Below, in pieces: positions 14,472 through 27,342 of a stretch of 64,000 bases of DNA. A model generated the notes under the pieces. The model searched no databases. It was not told the origin of the DNA and saw only the letters and a list, made by a program, of their open reading frames with translations. Source of the stretch: Dallia pectoralis (lineage: Eukaryota > Chordata > Actinopteri > Esociformes > Umbridae); assembly GCA_029465975.1 (NCBI GenBank), contig CM055736.1, forward strand, positions 3,535,215 to 3,599,214, read 5' to 3'. Numbering within the stretch: position 1 is the stretch's first letter; each line of letters begins with the position of its first letter. The position numbers and the translations under genes are program-made.

Positions 14472-15303
14472 GTGTCAGGAATCGTCTTCGTAGCAGGGAT
14501 AGAACACAAACGCAGAGTACTCCTCAATGAAACAAGGTTTATTTCCTCCCAAACAGGTAAGACAGGCACAGGAAACGGGGAACTTAACACTGACAATCCT
14601 TGACACTTGACAACACAAAAACAGTAGAACAACATAATTAACAAAACCTCCCCCTAGTGAACCAGAAACATATAGCCAATAAAACCCTGAACAATGGGAC
14701 CGAACGAATACATAATTACAGAACCAACAAACCACGAGAAACATACCTTGACAATGCCCGACACTGATAAACAGGAAACGACAGAAATAAATACAAGGAC
14801 TAACGAGCAAACACAACACAGGTGCGGACGAGACACAGGTGAACGAGCATGTCCCTGATTTTCCCTCTCTCAGGATGTGGGGGAGGAGTCAGCACCACCA
14901 TAACGTGGAGAATCCCCAACCTAGGGGCGCGGCTCGTGAAGCGCCCAAAATACCTCCCGACCCTTCTGAGTCTGGAGGCCGGACAGGTGGAGGCGGCTCA
15001 GAAACCTGGAAGAGGGGAGACAAACCAGGAGGCCGGCCAGGCAGATGCGGGTCAGAAGGCCGACATGGCAGATGCAGGTCAGGTGGTCGGTCCAGAGGAA
15101 GCAGACCAGGTGGTCGACCCGGCAGAGACGAGGCAAAAGGCCGTGCCGGTGGAGACGGATCTCGGGTCAGGGGGTTGGACCGGCGTAGGCGGGTCAGAGG
15201 GCCGGACGGGCGGATTCAGGTCAGGAGGTGGACGACCCGGCGCAGACAGGCGCAGGCTGATCCGGAGGGCGTGCTGGAGGACATTAGTGAGATAATTGAC
15301 TAA
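14472..15303 (-). mobile_element. Dispersed repeat with GC-rich degenerate core
   Basis: The left edge begins GTGTCAGGAATCGTC, directly beside the 32/35-bp array. Read on the minus strand it ends with an AATAAA, then CTGCGTTTGTGTTC, then TCCTGACAC. The same order (AATAAA, CTGCGTTTGGGTCC, CGTGA) closes a plus-strand element at 58247-58955, so I treat them as one family. From about 14985 to 15290 the core is a GC-rich imperfect repeat of roughly 30 bp with recurring GGTCAGG, GGCAGATG and GGCCGG. Open frames there have the Gly/Arg-rich composition expected of such DNA. The superfamily is not recognised, and the outer right boundary is uncertain. Confidence 0.5.
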
Positions 15304-15893
15304 TAGTGCACCACATTTATATTTTGCGTTGATGTTTTCCCCCTGTATTCGTTTGATTTGCGTGTCTACATGTGAACCTATGCAATCTCACTGCCACACA
15401 TACTATCATCATCATCTCACAGAACACCTTCACCCATTAGTTGTGTGCACCCTAATGAAGCTGCTCTATTGTAATGTTGAAGTGGGACAGGCTAACGTAC
15501 GTGACAGGTTTCATTTATACGGCACTGGACCGGCAGATTTACTGGACCCTTCCACTAAGGTCAATACGCAATGGTTGTTTTGCCTGGGCGATATACACCA
15601 TAAACAATTTCCACGGTTACTTCTTCCGACCATTTTAAACACCCCACGCCCTCCTGCACACACACACACGTACGCAGTAGTCGCTTCCATGACGACCAAT
15701 CATTTCAAGCCAGTTTGAATTAAATCCATTTTTATTGCTGATGTCAGTGATCACAACACCATATAGTAAACAAGTGATCTAAAGGGAGCTTCAATATGAA
15801 AGTACCCCGTAACTGAAGATAAGTTCCTCGTCAGTCCTGTGGCGACAAGGTCAGCATGCGAACACACAGCCTGCTGTTGCTGCCGCCTTACAG
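15304..15893. other. No gene recognised
   Basis: Single-copy sequence with a short CA run near 15658. The 140-codon frame that starts here has no features I recognise. Confidence 0.45.
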
Positions 15894-17029
15894 CACATTA
15901 GCCAATAAGAGTGCACTGTGTAGGGAAGGGGAGTGTCATTTGGGACACTGTTTGTAAACTTGGCCACATTAGCCAATAAGAGTGCACTGTGTAGGGAAGG
16001 GGAGTGTCATTTGGGACACTGTTTGTAAACTTGGCCACATTAGCCAATAAGAGTGCACTGTGTAGGGAAGGGGAGTGTCATTTGGGACACTGTGTGTGAA
16101 CTTGGACACATTAGCCAATAGGAGTGCACTGTGTAGGCAAGGGGAGTGTCATTTGGAACACTGTGTGTGAACTTGGCCACATTAGCCAATAGGAGTGCAC
16201 TGTGTAGGGAAGGGGAGTGTCATTTGGGACACTGTGTGTGAACTTGGCCACATTAGCCAATAGGAGTGCACTGTGTAGGGAAGGGGAGTGTCATTTGGGA
16301 CACTGTGTGTAAACTTGGCCATGTTAGCCAATAGGAGTGCACTGTGTAGGGAAGGGGAGTGTCATTTGGGACACTGTTTGTAAACTTGGCCACATTAGCC
16401 AATAGGAGTGCACTGTGTAGGGAAGGGGAGTGTCATTTGGAACACTGTGTGTGAACTTGGCCACATTAGCCAATAGGAGTGCGCTGTGTAGGGAAGGGGA
16501 GTGTCATTTGGGACACTGTTTGTAAACTTGGCCACATTAGCCAATAAGAGTGCAGTGTGTAGGGAAGGGGAGTGTAATTTGGGACACTGTGTGTGAACTT
16601 GGCCACATTAGCCAATAGGAGTGCACTGTGTAGGGAAGGGAAGTGTCATTTGGGACACTGTGTGTGAACTTGGCCACATTAGCCAATAGGAGTGCACTGT
16701 GTAGGGAAGGGAAGTGTCATTCGGGACACTGTTTGTAAACTTGGCCACATTAGCCAATAGGAGTGCACTGTGTAGGGAAGGGGAGTGTCATTTGGGACAC
16801 TGTGTGTGAACTTGGCCACATTAGCCAATAGGAGTGCACTGTGTAGGGAAGGGGAGTGTCATTCAGGACACTGTTTGTAAACTTGGCCACATTAGCCAAT
16901 AGGAGTGCACTGTGTAGGGAAGGGGAGTGTCATTCAGGACACTGTGTGTGAACTTGGCCACATTAGCCAATAGGAGTGCACTGTTTAGGGAAGGGGAGTG
17001 TCATTTGGGACACTGTGTGTGAACTTGGC
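15894..17029. repeat. 71-bp minisatellite, 16 copies
   Basis: Exactly sixteen 71-bp units fit between 15894 and 17029. Each begins CACATTAGCCAATA and continues GAGTGCACTGTGTAGGGAAG. Every unit carries AGCCAAT, which matches a CCAAT-box core. Variants are CAATAAG or CAATAGG, GTTTGTAAAC or GTGTGTGAAC, and ATTTGGGAC or ATTCAGGAC. Open frames are not maintained. Confidence 0.95.
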
Positions 17030-17145
17030 CCGTCTGCTTTCTGACATTCCCATTAGCCTGCGTGATCTGAACCGCTGTGTCTGCCCTGTGGCTCTGTGTG
17101 GCTCCATCCTCTGAGCTTTCCCCAACTACCAGCATGGGTGTCCAG

Positions 17146-17200
17146 GTGTGTGTGTGTGTGTGTGTATGTGTGTGTTTGCGTGAGTGTGTGTTTGAGTGTG
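17146..17200. repeat. Imperfect (GT)n
   Basis: A GT-rich run interrupted by TATG, TTTGCG and GAG steps. Confidence 0.85.
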
Positions 17201-17289
17201 TAGGATGACGGCAGGTCTTTATGGTTTATGTTAGTCGGTGGCCCATTACTAATAATGTCATATTGCACTTCTGTGGCCTGTGCTCAACG

Positions 17290-18018
<729 letters not shown>

Positions 18019-18123
18019 AGGGAGCTGCAAATCATAACAGTTAGTCCAGCTCAGGCTGAGAACAATATGTTCTGGGTAAGATAGACTCAGTGCTCCGTAT
18101 TCAGATCAGATGACCTTCATGTT

Positions 18124-18278
18124 CCCAGTTCCACTCGCCTACAACAGAAGCACCTCCACACACACAAATACAAACATTGTGAACGTCTACAAATCCCCTG
18201 CCCAGTTCCACTCGCCTACAACAGAAACACCACCACATTCACACATACAAACATCGTGAACCGTCCCCAGATTCCCTG
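18124..18278. repeat. 77-bp tandem duplication
   Basis: Two imperfect copies start at 18124 and 18201. Each begins CCCAGTTCCACTCGCCTACA, and each has ACAAACAT(T/C)GTGAAC further on. Confidence 0.85.
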
Positions 18279-18624
18279 CTGTCGTGAGTCTGAACACAAG
18301 CAGGGTGTTTCTGGTCAGTCCCTGGATGGATGAACAGATGCTGCTGTAAGTGGTCTCAGAGGTCCAATATGGGACATTTGACCTTTTAGTCTGAAGGCTC
18401 TTAGTATTTTCTACGGCTTCGATATATATCCCTCTGGTCCTACTGGCCTGGAAATTGTCGGCTGTCTTCTTTCACCTACTAGTTATTTTCCGTTCTCCTG
18501 GTGTCCCAAGTCTGAATCACCCAGAATGGCAAACAACTTTTTGCACCTTGCAGTGCAGCCTCTGTAGTTCAACTGTTCTTCTGTGGGTGATAATGGATGA
18601 CACATCCACGCCTCTTACCTCATG

Positions 18625-18960
18625 GTGTCAAGAATGGTGAGTTGGCCACAAACACCTGGCGAACGAAGGACTGAGTTGCAAAAAAATGTAACTATAACGG
18701 AAAAAACACGAAACCAGACAAGCCGTAAGCAAACGTAATGTTGACTTATGCCAAACCAAGACCGACGAGACACAATGGGAAAAATAAACTTAAATAAGGA
18801 TAGCGATTGGGGAAACCGGTGAGGTCAATACTCAATGAATCAAGTGCCCATGCGCCAAATGAGGGAGAGAGGGCGTTGGATTTCATAGGCACGGTCATCC
18901 CGCCGTGCCGAAGATGTGACATATGTGGAGAGTGTTCCTGATATATCAGCCCTTTCACTC
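18625..18960 (-). mobile_element. Possible third copy of the GTGTCA-ended dispersed repeat
   Basis: The start GTGTCAAGAATGGTGAG resembles the left edge of the element at 14472 (GTGTCAGGAATCGTC). The minus strand also carries TTGTGTCTCGTCGGTC, like the CTGTGTCTCGTCCGCACC of the 14.5-kb copy. The core is not repetitive, and the far end is not defined. Weak call. Confidence 0.3.
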
Positions 18961-20662
18961 ATCATGGAGAGCATTCTCAGTCATCCACTATCGAGGTTGT
19001 TCTGGGCGTACTAGGTACTTTGCCTTTACTCAACAATACTTTATTCTTCTTAAGGTAAATAGTCAATTGTGGCACACCTAGATACATCTGGTCAATGTAT
19101 TCTAATTCATTGTCTCATAATTGCTAGCTTGGTTTGCATAGACATTTCTTTTTTAACATTTGAGTAATTTAGCATGTAATCATTTGACATTATCCATGGT
19201 GACTAACGGTAGTGACTGAAGCTTTTTCATACTTTTTGTACATACTTCTCTGGACCTTGTCTTGGTAGACCTCAGCATCGACTCCAAAAGCAAAGCCTGG
19301 AATCAATACTAGACATTGTAAGCTATCAATTGAATGTACTACAGATGCAAACAAAGGCATCTGTCTAATAAGAGACAGCTGTGAGTCTAACTGGCCAAAT
19401 ACATTTGGCACCTTAATTTGAGGAGCATTTGTACAATACCTGCTGTATATATTTGTTTAAATGTTTCAGCTGACGTGGATGAAAATAAACTCAAACAGTG
19501 GGCTAAGTTTTACCACATAACCGATGTGTAATTTCAAGTAATGTCAACACCTCTTCCAAATTTCCTTCAACTGTACATGTTCAAAATAAAAGTTAAAAAC
19601 ATACAGCACGCCACATTCTAATTCACTGTATAACTCAGGTCTCATAAATAGCAAGTAGTAAACAGTACAATCTGAGCGAGCATTGTTTAAAGTAACAAAC
19701 ATATATGCCAAGTGCAATAAACAGTAAAAGGAGTTTTCACTAATCAAATGTGCTCTATATTTAAGCTGCAAGACACTCCACAAATGTTGGTCCTTGAAAG
19801 CTTTCCGCTGTGATTAGTGGTTCCCTGAAATGCTAAAGGTTGGGAATCGCCGCTTCAGAAACATTTCACGTTTCATTCAATTATATCCTCCCTCGGTCCA
19901 GGGTATGTTCGTTTGACACTTCTAATTATTGCATTCGATAGTACTTCATCGCTCCATTAATTTCACATTGTATATTTCACATTGATCTCCATGTGTCTAG
20001 TTGAGGCATTCGATTGCCCAATGACAGTCAGGCCTCTATTTTCAGACGGGTCACAGAAATCATTGCGGGACGTCCTGTTCACTATAACCACCACTGTCAC
20101 CAAACACTCCGACCCACATCCATCCTGTAGAAAAAATCACTTTCAAAATCCTTCAAAGGGGAACATAATGTGTGGTCATAAAAGGAAATGACCCTCAAAT
20201 ATAGATATTATACAGGCCAAAACGGTTGACAGAATAAACCCAGGGATCATTGATTGTGACTAAATGGCTAATTCCTTGTCAGTATCAAGAAAGAGAATAA
20301 GGGCCGATTTATATCATTATTGTGTGGTGGTGGTGAAAAGCGGTTTAATTTGACTCGGTCACTGGGCTCTTCATATACAGCCGTTTGGAGGAAGGGAAAA
20401 TGTCAGGGGGGAGAAGGTCACAGAGATATGCTGTATTAACTGTAACAGGCAACACAGGTGCGGTCCCACATAACGCACGTGCACAAACACTTTAAAAGCG
20501 CTACCTGATTGTAGTTCACATATCATTACACGACGTATTCAAACATACAACTGTAGCTTCTGTAACACACACCAGACACTGCTGACATCGAGCTGTCACA
20601 ATAACTTACACTGGCAATATTGAATTCATTTTTAGATTTTTCTCTGACAAAAAAAAAATCTC
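18961..20662. other. No gene recognised; possible old transposon end
   Basis: AT-rich single-copy DNA. Around 19395-19500, CCAAATACATTTGGCACC followed by GTGGATGAAAATAAACTCAAA resembles decayed end sequence of Tc1-type transposons often seen in fish. I cannot define its limits. A 73-codon minus-strand frame (19190-19411) has no recognised features. Confidence 0.35.
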
Positions 20663-20697
20663 AGCTGACAAGATGTTCTAGTAACATCTTGTCAGCT
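20663..20697. repeat. Perfect inverted repeat, 15-bp arms
   Basis: AGCTGACAAGATGTT is followed by a 5-nt centre (CTAGT) and then its exact reverse complement. An A run lies just to the left. It could extrude as a hairpin or cruciform, or be the centre of a small decayed foldback element. No gene neighbours it. Confidence 0.85.
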
Positions 20698-21221
20698 TTT
20701 CACATTGATGTCACAGTCAATATTTAACCAGTTATGCAACTACCATCTGTAAAGCAATGAGCAGGTTGTCACTTTAAATTCAAAATGTGGTGACCCTCAG
20801 GTCTTGTTGTCCTCAGCTATTGTTACGTACCGTATAGCACATATGCTACGTAGCATCAAGCTAGCAACAAACTGGCTGTCAAAACGTGTTCAATGCATCT
20901 TACTTCATACATTGTGAATATAAGCTTCAATCCAGTATTTTCGAATTTTGTAGATAACGTTGTTATTACTTGTCTATTTAAATGTCTCAAACATTATCCT
21001 GACCTCCGAAGACTTTTCACGTTTTGCTTTTACACTGTACTTCCGCTTGGGATTAAATTAGCTAACTCTTGAAGCCCGTGCTTAAGCTTATTCAATACAG
21101 TGGCCAGCGTAGGCATAAAACATGTGAGAGAAATGTCAAGGTCTAGGCCCTGGGAAAAGTTTGGGAATCCACCCCTAATCCTTCGTCTATGGTGGAAACT
21201 GATTTCATTGAGGACGTTGTA

Positions 21222-21420
21222 CACAGGTGTCAAACTCATTCCATAGAAGGGCTAGTGTCTGCTGTTTTTTTTTTTTTTCCTTACAATTGATATCTCATTA
21301 AGACCTAGACTACCTGATGAGGTACCTACTAGTCAGTGTCCTTGATTAAGCAATCATAATTAAGGTAGCAAGAAAGTCCAGTAGTCCCCCTGTCCTCCAT
21401 GAAGCAGAGCCCAATGCTCT
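21222..21420. mobile_element. Short dispersed teleost repeat (GGTGTCAAACTCATTCCA type)
   Basis: The segment opens CAGGTGTCAAACTCATTCCA, then GGGCTAGTGTCTGCTG, a poly-T tract (about 21264-21280) and CATTAAGACCTAGACTACCT. I recognise this order from a very common short repeat in teleost genomes, probably a non-autonomous DNA element. The right arm is diverged and its end is approximate. It codes for nothing. Confidence 0.55.
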
Positions 21421-21501
21421 GCAACTTACAACTTGCTCTACTTGCCACTGTGCAAATCTATCACAAAGGAAAGTCTATAAAACGGATGTGCAGCCTATCG
21501 A

Positions 21502-21575
21502 TGTAATGTAGCTCTGTGGAAGAGTGCATACTTTGTATGTATGATGTGCTGTGTTCAATCCCCAGCTTCTTACCA
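21502..21575 (+). pseudogene. tRNA-Ala-derived sequence (tRNA pseudogene or SINE head)
   Basis: The segment reads as a tRNA: TAGCTCTGTGGAAGAGTG gives an A box and D arm; a perfect 5-bp anticodon stem (CATAC/GTATG) encloses the loop TTTGTAT; GTTCAATC gives the B box and T loop; ACCA follows the 3' arm. The closest family I know is tRNA-Ala(TGC), with one change in the anticodon (TGC to TGT). The acceptor stem pairs poorly (four of seven, counting a wobble) and one T-stem pair is lost, so I do not call a working tRNA. It could be a lone pseudogene or the 5' end of a tRNA-derived SINE; no tail is evident. Confidence 0.6.
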
Positions 21576-22634
21576 TTTTGCCCTTGCAAATGATTTTATT
21601 TTTCAGTGTACCACAAATTACTTTACAGTTCCATGACGAGCACAGCCAAAACAACAAAACAGGGAATGTTGACTAGTTTTAGAAAACAAAGAAGTTCCAG
21701 GAATCTCAGGCATTTTAATGGAGGCTTCTTGACGCCCGCAAATTACATTTAATATATATTTTTTTAGAGTGAGCAAGAGTTCAATTGTTTTTATAAATGC
21801 TATACTGGCTCTGGAGAAACCGATAGAGCTAGTGACAGACGTGGTGAGCGATTGACACAGTGGGTAACCTGAATGGTCTTTGTGCTAAATAAACTATAAC
21901 TTTTTTGGTCGGCAGGTTTTACAGTCCCAGTTCATACATACAGTTTTGTGTCTGTAGTGCCATGGCAGAGTGTAGAAATACATTAAGATGTACAAAACAC
22001 ACTTCACCCAAGACTACACTAAATTGTACCGTATCTGTAATATGGGTAAACAACAACCACACTGTATCTCGCTGCACCGATTGCAGAAGCGATTTGTCCA
22101 TATGACTGTAAAAGACATATTGAGTTTAAAACAGTAGGTGTCATAGCATAGCTAACGTTATTTTAACTAGCTGCTATAAGGATATTCTGTATTGATGTCA
22201 AGGGGAGGAGGTCAAACCCCCTGTAGACATGTGGAAAGTAGTCAATGAATAAAAAAATGACTCCAAGAGGTGAATTTTGCAGTAATGTAATATAGTATAA
22301 TGTAAAACAAAGTGGAATACTTAAGCATTTTAATGTCACATAACAGACATATCAGGTGAAACCACAAAAAGAAAGTATGTATGTATCCTATTATATAAGA
22401 CAATATAATTAGGATACATATTATGTTTTTATTTCTTTCAGGGACCACTACATTTTAGGGAGGCAACGTGCAGAGAAGGCCAAGTATTTCACAGATGTTT
22501 CAAGCAGAAAACCAAAGTCAGACATAAATAAATATTTGTGTTCTGTCACAACAAAATATGTGCACGTGTGTCACATCTCCAGTTACAGTGACGCCAACCT
22601 ACTAGCCACCGCTGTCACATTATGTGTGTATATA
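21576..22634. other. No gene recognised
   Basis: AT-rich single-copy DNA. Short frames on both strands near 21905-22105 overlap each other and carry no recognisable domain. Confidence 0.45.
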
Positions 22635-22800
22635 CAGTGAGGGAAGAAATTATTTTAACACCTGCTGATTTTGTACGTTTGCCCACTGACAAAGACATGA
22701 TTATTCTATCATTTTAATGGTAGGTTTATTTGAACAGTGAGAGACAGAATAACAACCAAAAAACCCAAAATGACGCATTTTAAATAAGTTACAAATTGAC
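22635..22800 (+). mobile_element. Tc1/mariner-type terminal fragment
   Basis: After a TA dinucleotide the sequence CAGTGAGGGAAGAAATTATT begins. It is followed by CCTGCTGATTTTGTACGTTT, GCCCACTGACAAAGACATGA and GAACAGTGAGAGACAGAATA. This order is the 5' terminal inverted repeat region of a Tc1-like transposon very common in teleosts. Similarity fades by about 22800, and no transposase or second end follows. It is a solo end or truncated copy. Confidence 0.75.
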
Positions 22801-23504
22801 TGGCGGTACATGCCAATGTCAGTGGGACAACGAACACAAACAGCAGGGGAACAAAAGATGTCTTCATTCACCGTAGACTCCCTGACTGCTCAATCATTGT
22901 CCGTTATTGTCCTTGTGTTTTGTGTTCTAGTTGCTTGCTGCATTTATTCCTGACCTGTTGATAAGTTGACACGCTGTTATTCATCTCTTTCATTTTGATG
23001 AGTTCTGTGTCTTGTGTACTTAAATATAATGTAAAAATACATTCCTCCACATGGGGTAGACTCATCATCACAGCCTGCGCGTGCATTAGCTGTTGAAACT
23101 ACCTCCCTGAAATTAGTTTTTGCGCTTTTCTAAAGCAAAGGTTGTATGTGAGACAGAATGAATGCATTTAGTATCGTTATATTGTCAAATAAAGTAAAAA
23201 ACGTTTTTTTGAACTACAATTGCTATTGTTTTTTTTTTGTACAGCACCTTGAAAGCTAGCTAGCTAGCAACAAGTACTGCCTTTTATTGTTTAATAATGT
23301 ATCATCTAGATAAATATAATTTTGCCCACATTACCTTAGTAAATAAAAAAGCTGTATTTGGAAAAAAAACATTTATTTAGGCCAAAGTCAAAAGATCTTC
23401 CAATACATTAATGTTAGTTAATCAAAGATATTTAATATAATAACTAATCTGATATGAGTCATTTCACTCTAGTAATAAGTACACTCCTGGAGAACACATC
23501 ATAA
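22801..23504. other. No gene recognised
   Basis: AT-rich unique sequence with a GCTAGCTAGCTAGC run near 23261. No supported features. Confidence 0.45.
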
Positions 23505-23710
23505 ATGGCACAGACACACATAGACAGACACGCAGACACACAGACACACGTACACAGACACACGTACACAGACACACGTACACAGACACACGTACACACA
23601 CACACATATAGACACACACACATAGACACACACACACAGACACACAGACACAAACGTACACAGACACGCAGACACACGTACACAGACACACGTACACACA
23701 GACACACACA

Positions 23711-23785
<75 letters not shown>

Positions 23786-23805
23786 CACACACACCACACA
23801 CACGC

Positions 23806-23897
<92 letters not shown>
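23505..23897. repeat. Compound CA-rich microsatellite
   Basis: The left half is an irregular mixture of ACACAGACACACGTACACAG-like steps. From about 23716 it becomes (AC)n, with short interruptions near 23784-23812 (CAGCAC, CACCAC, CACGCAC). Confidence 0.95.
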
Positions 23898-23902
<5 letters not shown>

Positions 23903-23984
23903 TTATCAAGTTACCTGAATAATAACAAGTAACTCACAGTGGATTTAGCCACCCCACCCCCTATTCTCCTCTCTCAGATACCAT

Positions 23985-25302
23985 CCATACTATAAATGTA
24001 ATCCATACTATATATATAATCCATACTATATATGTAATCCATACTAAATATGTAATCCATACTATATATGTAATCCATACTATGTATCCATACTATATAT
24101 GTAATCTATAATATAAATGTAATCCATACTATATATGTAATCCATACTATATATGTAATCCATACTATATATGTAATCCATACTATATATGTAATCCATA
24201 CTATATTTGTAATCCATACTATATATGTAATCTATAATATATATGTAATCCATACTATATATGTAATCCATACTATGTATCCATACTATATATGTAATCC
24301 ATACTATATATGTAATCTATAATATATATGTAATCCATACTATATATGTAATCCATACTATGTATACATACTATATATGTAATCCATACTATGTATACAT
24401 ACTATATATGTAATCCATACTATGTATCCATACTATGTATCCATACTATATATGTAATCCATGCTATGTATCCATACTATACATGTAATCCATACTATAT
24501 ATGTAATCCATGCTATGTATCCATACTATATATGTAATCCATACTATATATGTAATCCATACCATATATGTTATCCATACTATGTATCCATACTATGTAT
24601 CCATACTATATATGTAATCCATACTATATATGTAATCCATACCATATATGTAATCCATACTATGTATCCATACTATATATGTAATCCATACTATATATGT
24701 AATCCATACCATATATGTAATCCATACTATGTATCCATACTATATATGTAATCCATACTATATATGTAATCCATACCATATATGTAATCCATACTATGTA
24801 ATCCATACTATGTATCCATACTATATATGTAATCCATACTATATATGTAATCCATACCATATATGTAATCCATACTATGTATCCATACTATGTATCCATA
24901 CTATATATGTAATCCATACTATATATGTAATCCATACCATATATGTAATCCATACTATGTATCCATACTATGTATCCATACTATATATGTAATCCATACT
25001 ATATATGTAATCCATACCATATATGTAATCCATACTATGTATCCATACTATGTATCCATACTATATATCTAATCCATACTATATATGTAATCCATACCAT
25101 ATATGTAATCCATACTATGTATCCATACTATGTATCCATACTATATATGTAATCCATACTATATATGTAATCCATACCATATATGTAATCCATACTATGT
25201 ATCCATACTATGTATCCATACTATATATGTAATCCATACTATATATGTAATCCATACCATATATGTAATCCATACTATCTATCCATACTATATGTAATCC
25301 TT
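23985..25302. repeat. AT-rich 18-bp minisatellite with 80-bp higher-order unit
   Basis: The basic unit is ATCCATACTATATATGTA (18 bp), with shorter TATGTATCCATAC variants. From about 24560 a higher-order block of 80 bp repeats. It has two short TATGTATCC units, two standard units and one CATACCATATATG unit. Clean 80-bp steps are seen at 24890, 24970, 25050 and 25130, and earlier blocks vary. The open frames are repeat artefacts. Confidence 0.95.
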
Positions 25303-25725
25303 AATCAGAATCTGCCTTCGTGTCTACGATGAGCAGAAAGACAAAGGCCCATTAAATAGGTGGATGCAGATGCATTGTGGTTAGCAGACATTCAACGTCC
25401 ACATCGAGGTAATCAGCTGAGCGTCGACCTACCAGACTGATCTCGTTCTCCAACGCAGAAATCTTTTTTGACAATTAGATGTCGTAATATAAAACACGCT
25501 CACACACACACACACACAGTCTACAGAGTTGAAAACCCCAGTGAGTGGTCCCAACCACTTAGTGTGCTGTTGAAACTAAAGCTACACAGGCATGTTGATG
25601 TAGAGGAAATAAGATTCTCTTTCATCTTGGCATGGGGCCTGCATTCTCCAGGGCAGCATTTTTTTCTTCTTCAACGTTCCTCACGTTTAATGTGTTTGAA
25701 GTTGATTTGAAAGCGGCGAAGAGTA
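25303..25725. other. No gene recognised
   Basis: Unique spacer between two arrays, with a short CA run at about 25500-25520. Confidence 0.45.
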
Positions 25726-26398
25726 GATAGAGAGAGAGAGAGAGAGAGAGGAAGAAGTAGAATAGAGCAAAATGAAAGAGGAGGTGGTGAGAGAGTGGGG
25801 GAGGAAAGAGGAGTAGGGAGAAACATTAGAGAGAAAAGGAGCGGTGGGAGAGGGACGAATGAAATAAGGGCTGAGACTTATCTTCTGTTAGTGTAGTTAT
25901 TGAGTTGTTTGTATCTGAATGCGTGGGCTGGAAGCGAGAGAGAGAGATAGAGAGGAGGAAGAGAATTAGAAAACAGGGGCTGGAAGCGAGAGAGAGAGAT
26001 AGAGAGGAGGAAGAGAATTAGAAAACAGGGGCTGGAAGCGAGAGAGAGAGATAGAGAGGAGGAAGAGAATTATAAAACAGGGGCTGGAAGCGAGAGAGAG
26101 AGATAGAGAGGAGGAAGAGAATTAGAAAACAGGGGCTGGAAGCGAGAGAGAGATAGAGAGGAGGAAGAGAATTAGAAAACAGGGGCTGGAAGCGAGAGAG
26201 AGAGATAGAGAGGAGGAAGAGAATTAGAAAACAGGGGCTGGAAGCGAGAGAGAGAGATAGAGAGGAGGAAGAGAATTAGAAAACAGGGGCTGGAAGCGAG
26301 AGAGAGAGATAGAGAGGAGGAAGAGAATTAGAAAACAGGGGCTGGAAGCGAGAGAGAGAGATAGAGAGGAGGAAGAGAATTAGAAAACAGGGGCTGGA

Positions 26399-26433
<35 letters not shown>

Positions 26434-26613
26434 AATTAGAAAACAGGGGCTGGAAGCGAGAGAGAGAGAAATAGAGAGGAGGAAGAGAATTAGAAAACAG
26501 GGGCTGGAAGCGAGAGAGAGAGAGAGAGAGGAGGAAGAGAATTAGAAAACAGGGGCTGGAAGCGAGAGAGAGAGAGAGAGAGAGAGGAAGAGAATTAGAA
26601 AAGAGGGGCTGGA

Positions 26614-26648
<35 letters not shown>

Positions 26649-27307
26649 AATTATAAAACAGGGGCTGGAAGCGAGAGAGAGAGAAATAGAGAGGAGGAAG
26701 AGAATTAGAAAACAGGGGCTGGAAGCGAGAGAGAGAGAGAGAGAGAGAGAGGAGGAAGAGAATTAGAAAACAGGGGCTGGAAGCGAGAGAGAGAGAGAGA
26801 GAGAGGAAGAGAATTAGAAAACAGGGGCTGGAAGCGAGAGAGAGAGAGAGAGAGAGGAAGAGAATTAGAAAACAGGGGCTGGAAGCGAGAGAGAGAGAGA
26901 GAGAGAGAGAGGAAGAGAATTAGAAAACAGGGGCTGGAAGCGAGAGAGAGAGAAATAGAGAGGAGGAAGAGAATTAGAAAACAGGGGCTGGAAGCGAGAG
27001 AGAGAGATAGAGAGGAGGAAGAGAATTAGAAAACAGGGGCTGGAAGCGAGAGAGAGAGAGAGAGAGAGAGGAAGAGAATTAGAAAACAGGGGCTGGAAGC
27101 GAGAGAGAGAGAGAGAGAGAGAGAGAGGAAGAGAATTATAAAACAGGGGCTGGAAGCGAGAGAGAGAGAAATAGAGAGGAGGAAGAGAATTAGAAAACAG
27201 GGGCTGGAAGCGAGAGAGAGAGAGAGAGAGGAGGAAGAGAATTAGAAAACAGGGGCTGGAAGCGAGAGAGAGAGAGAGAGAGAGGAAGAGAATTAGAAAA
27301 CAGGGGC

Positions 27308-27342
<35 letters not shown>

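Noticed and set aside
14839..15303. Gly/Arg-rich 154-codon frame resembling a collagen- or RGG-type protein
   Set aside because: Two overlapping frames of similar length exist over a GC-rich degenerate repeat within a dispersed element. Composition explains it.
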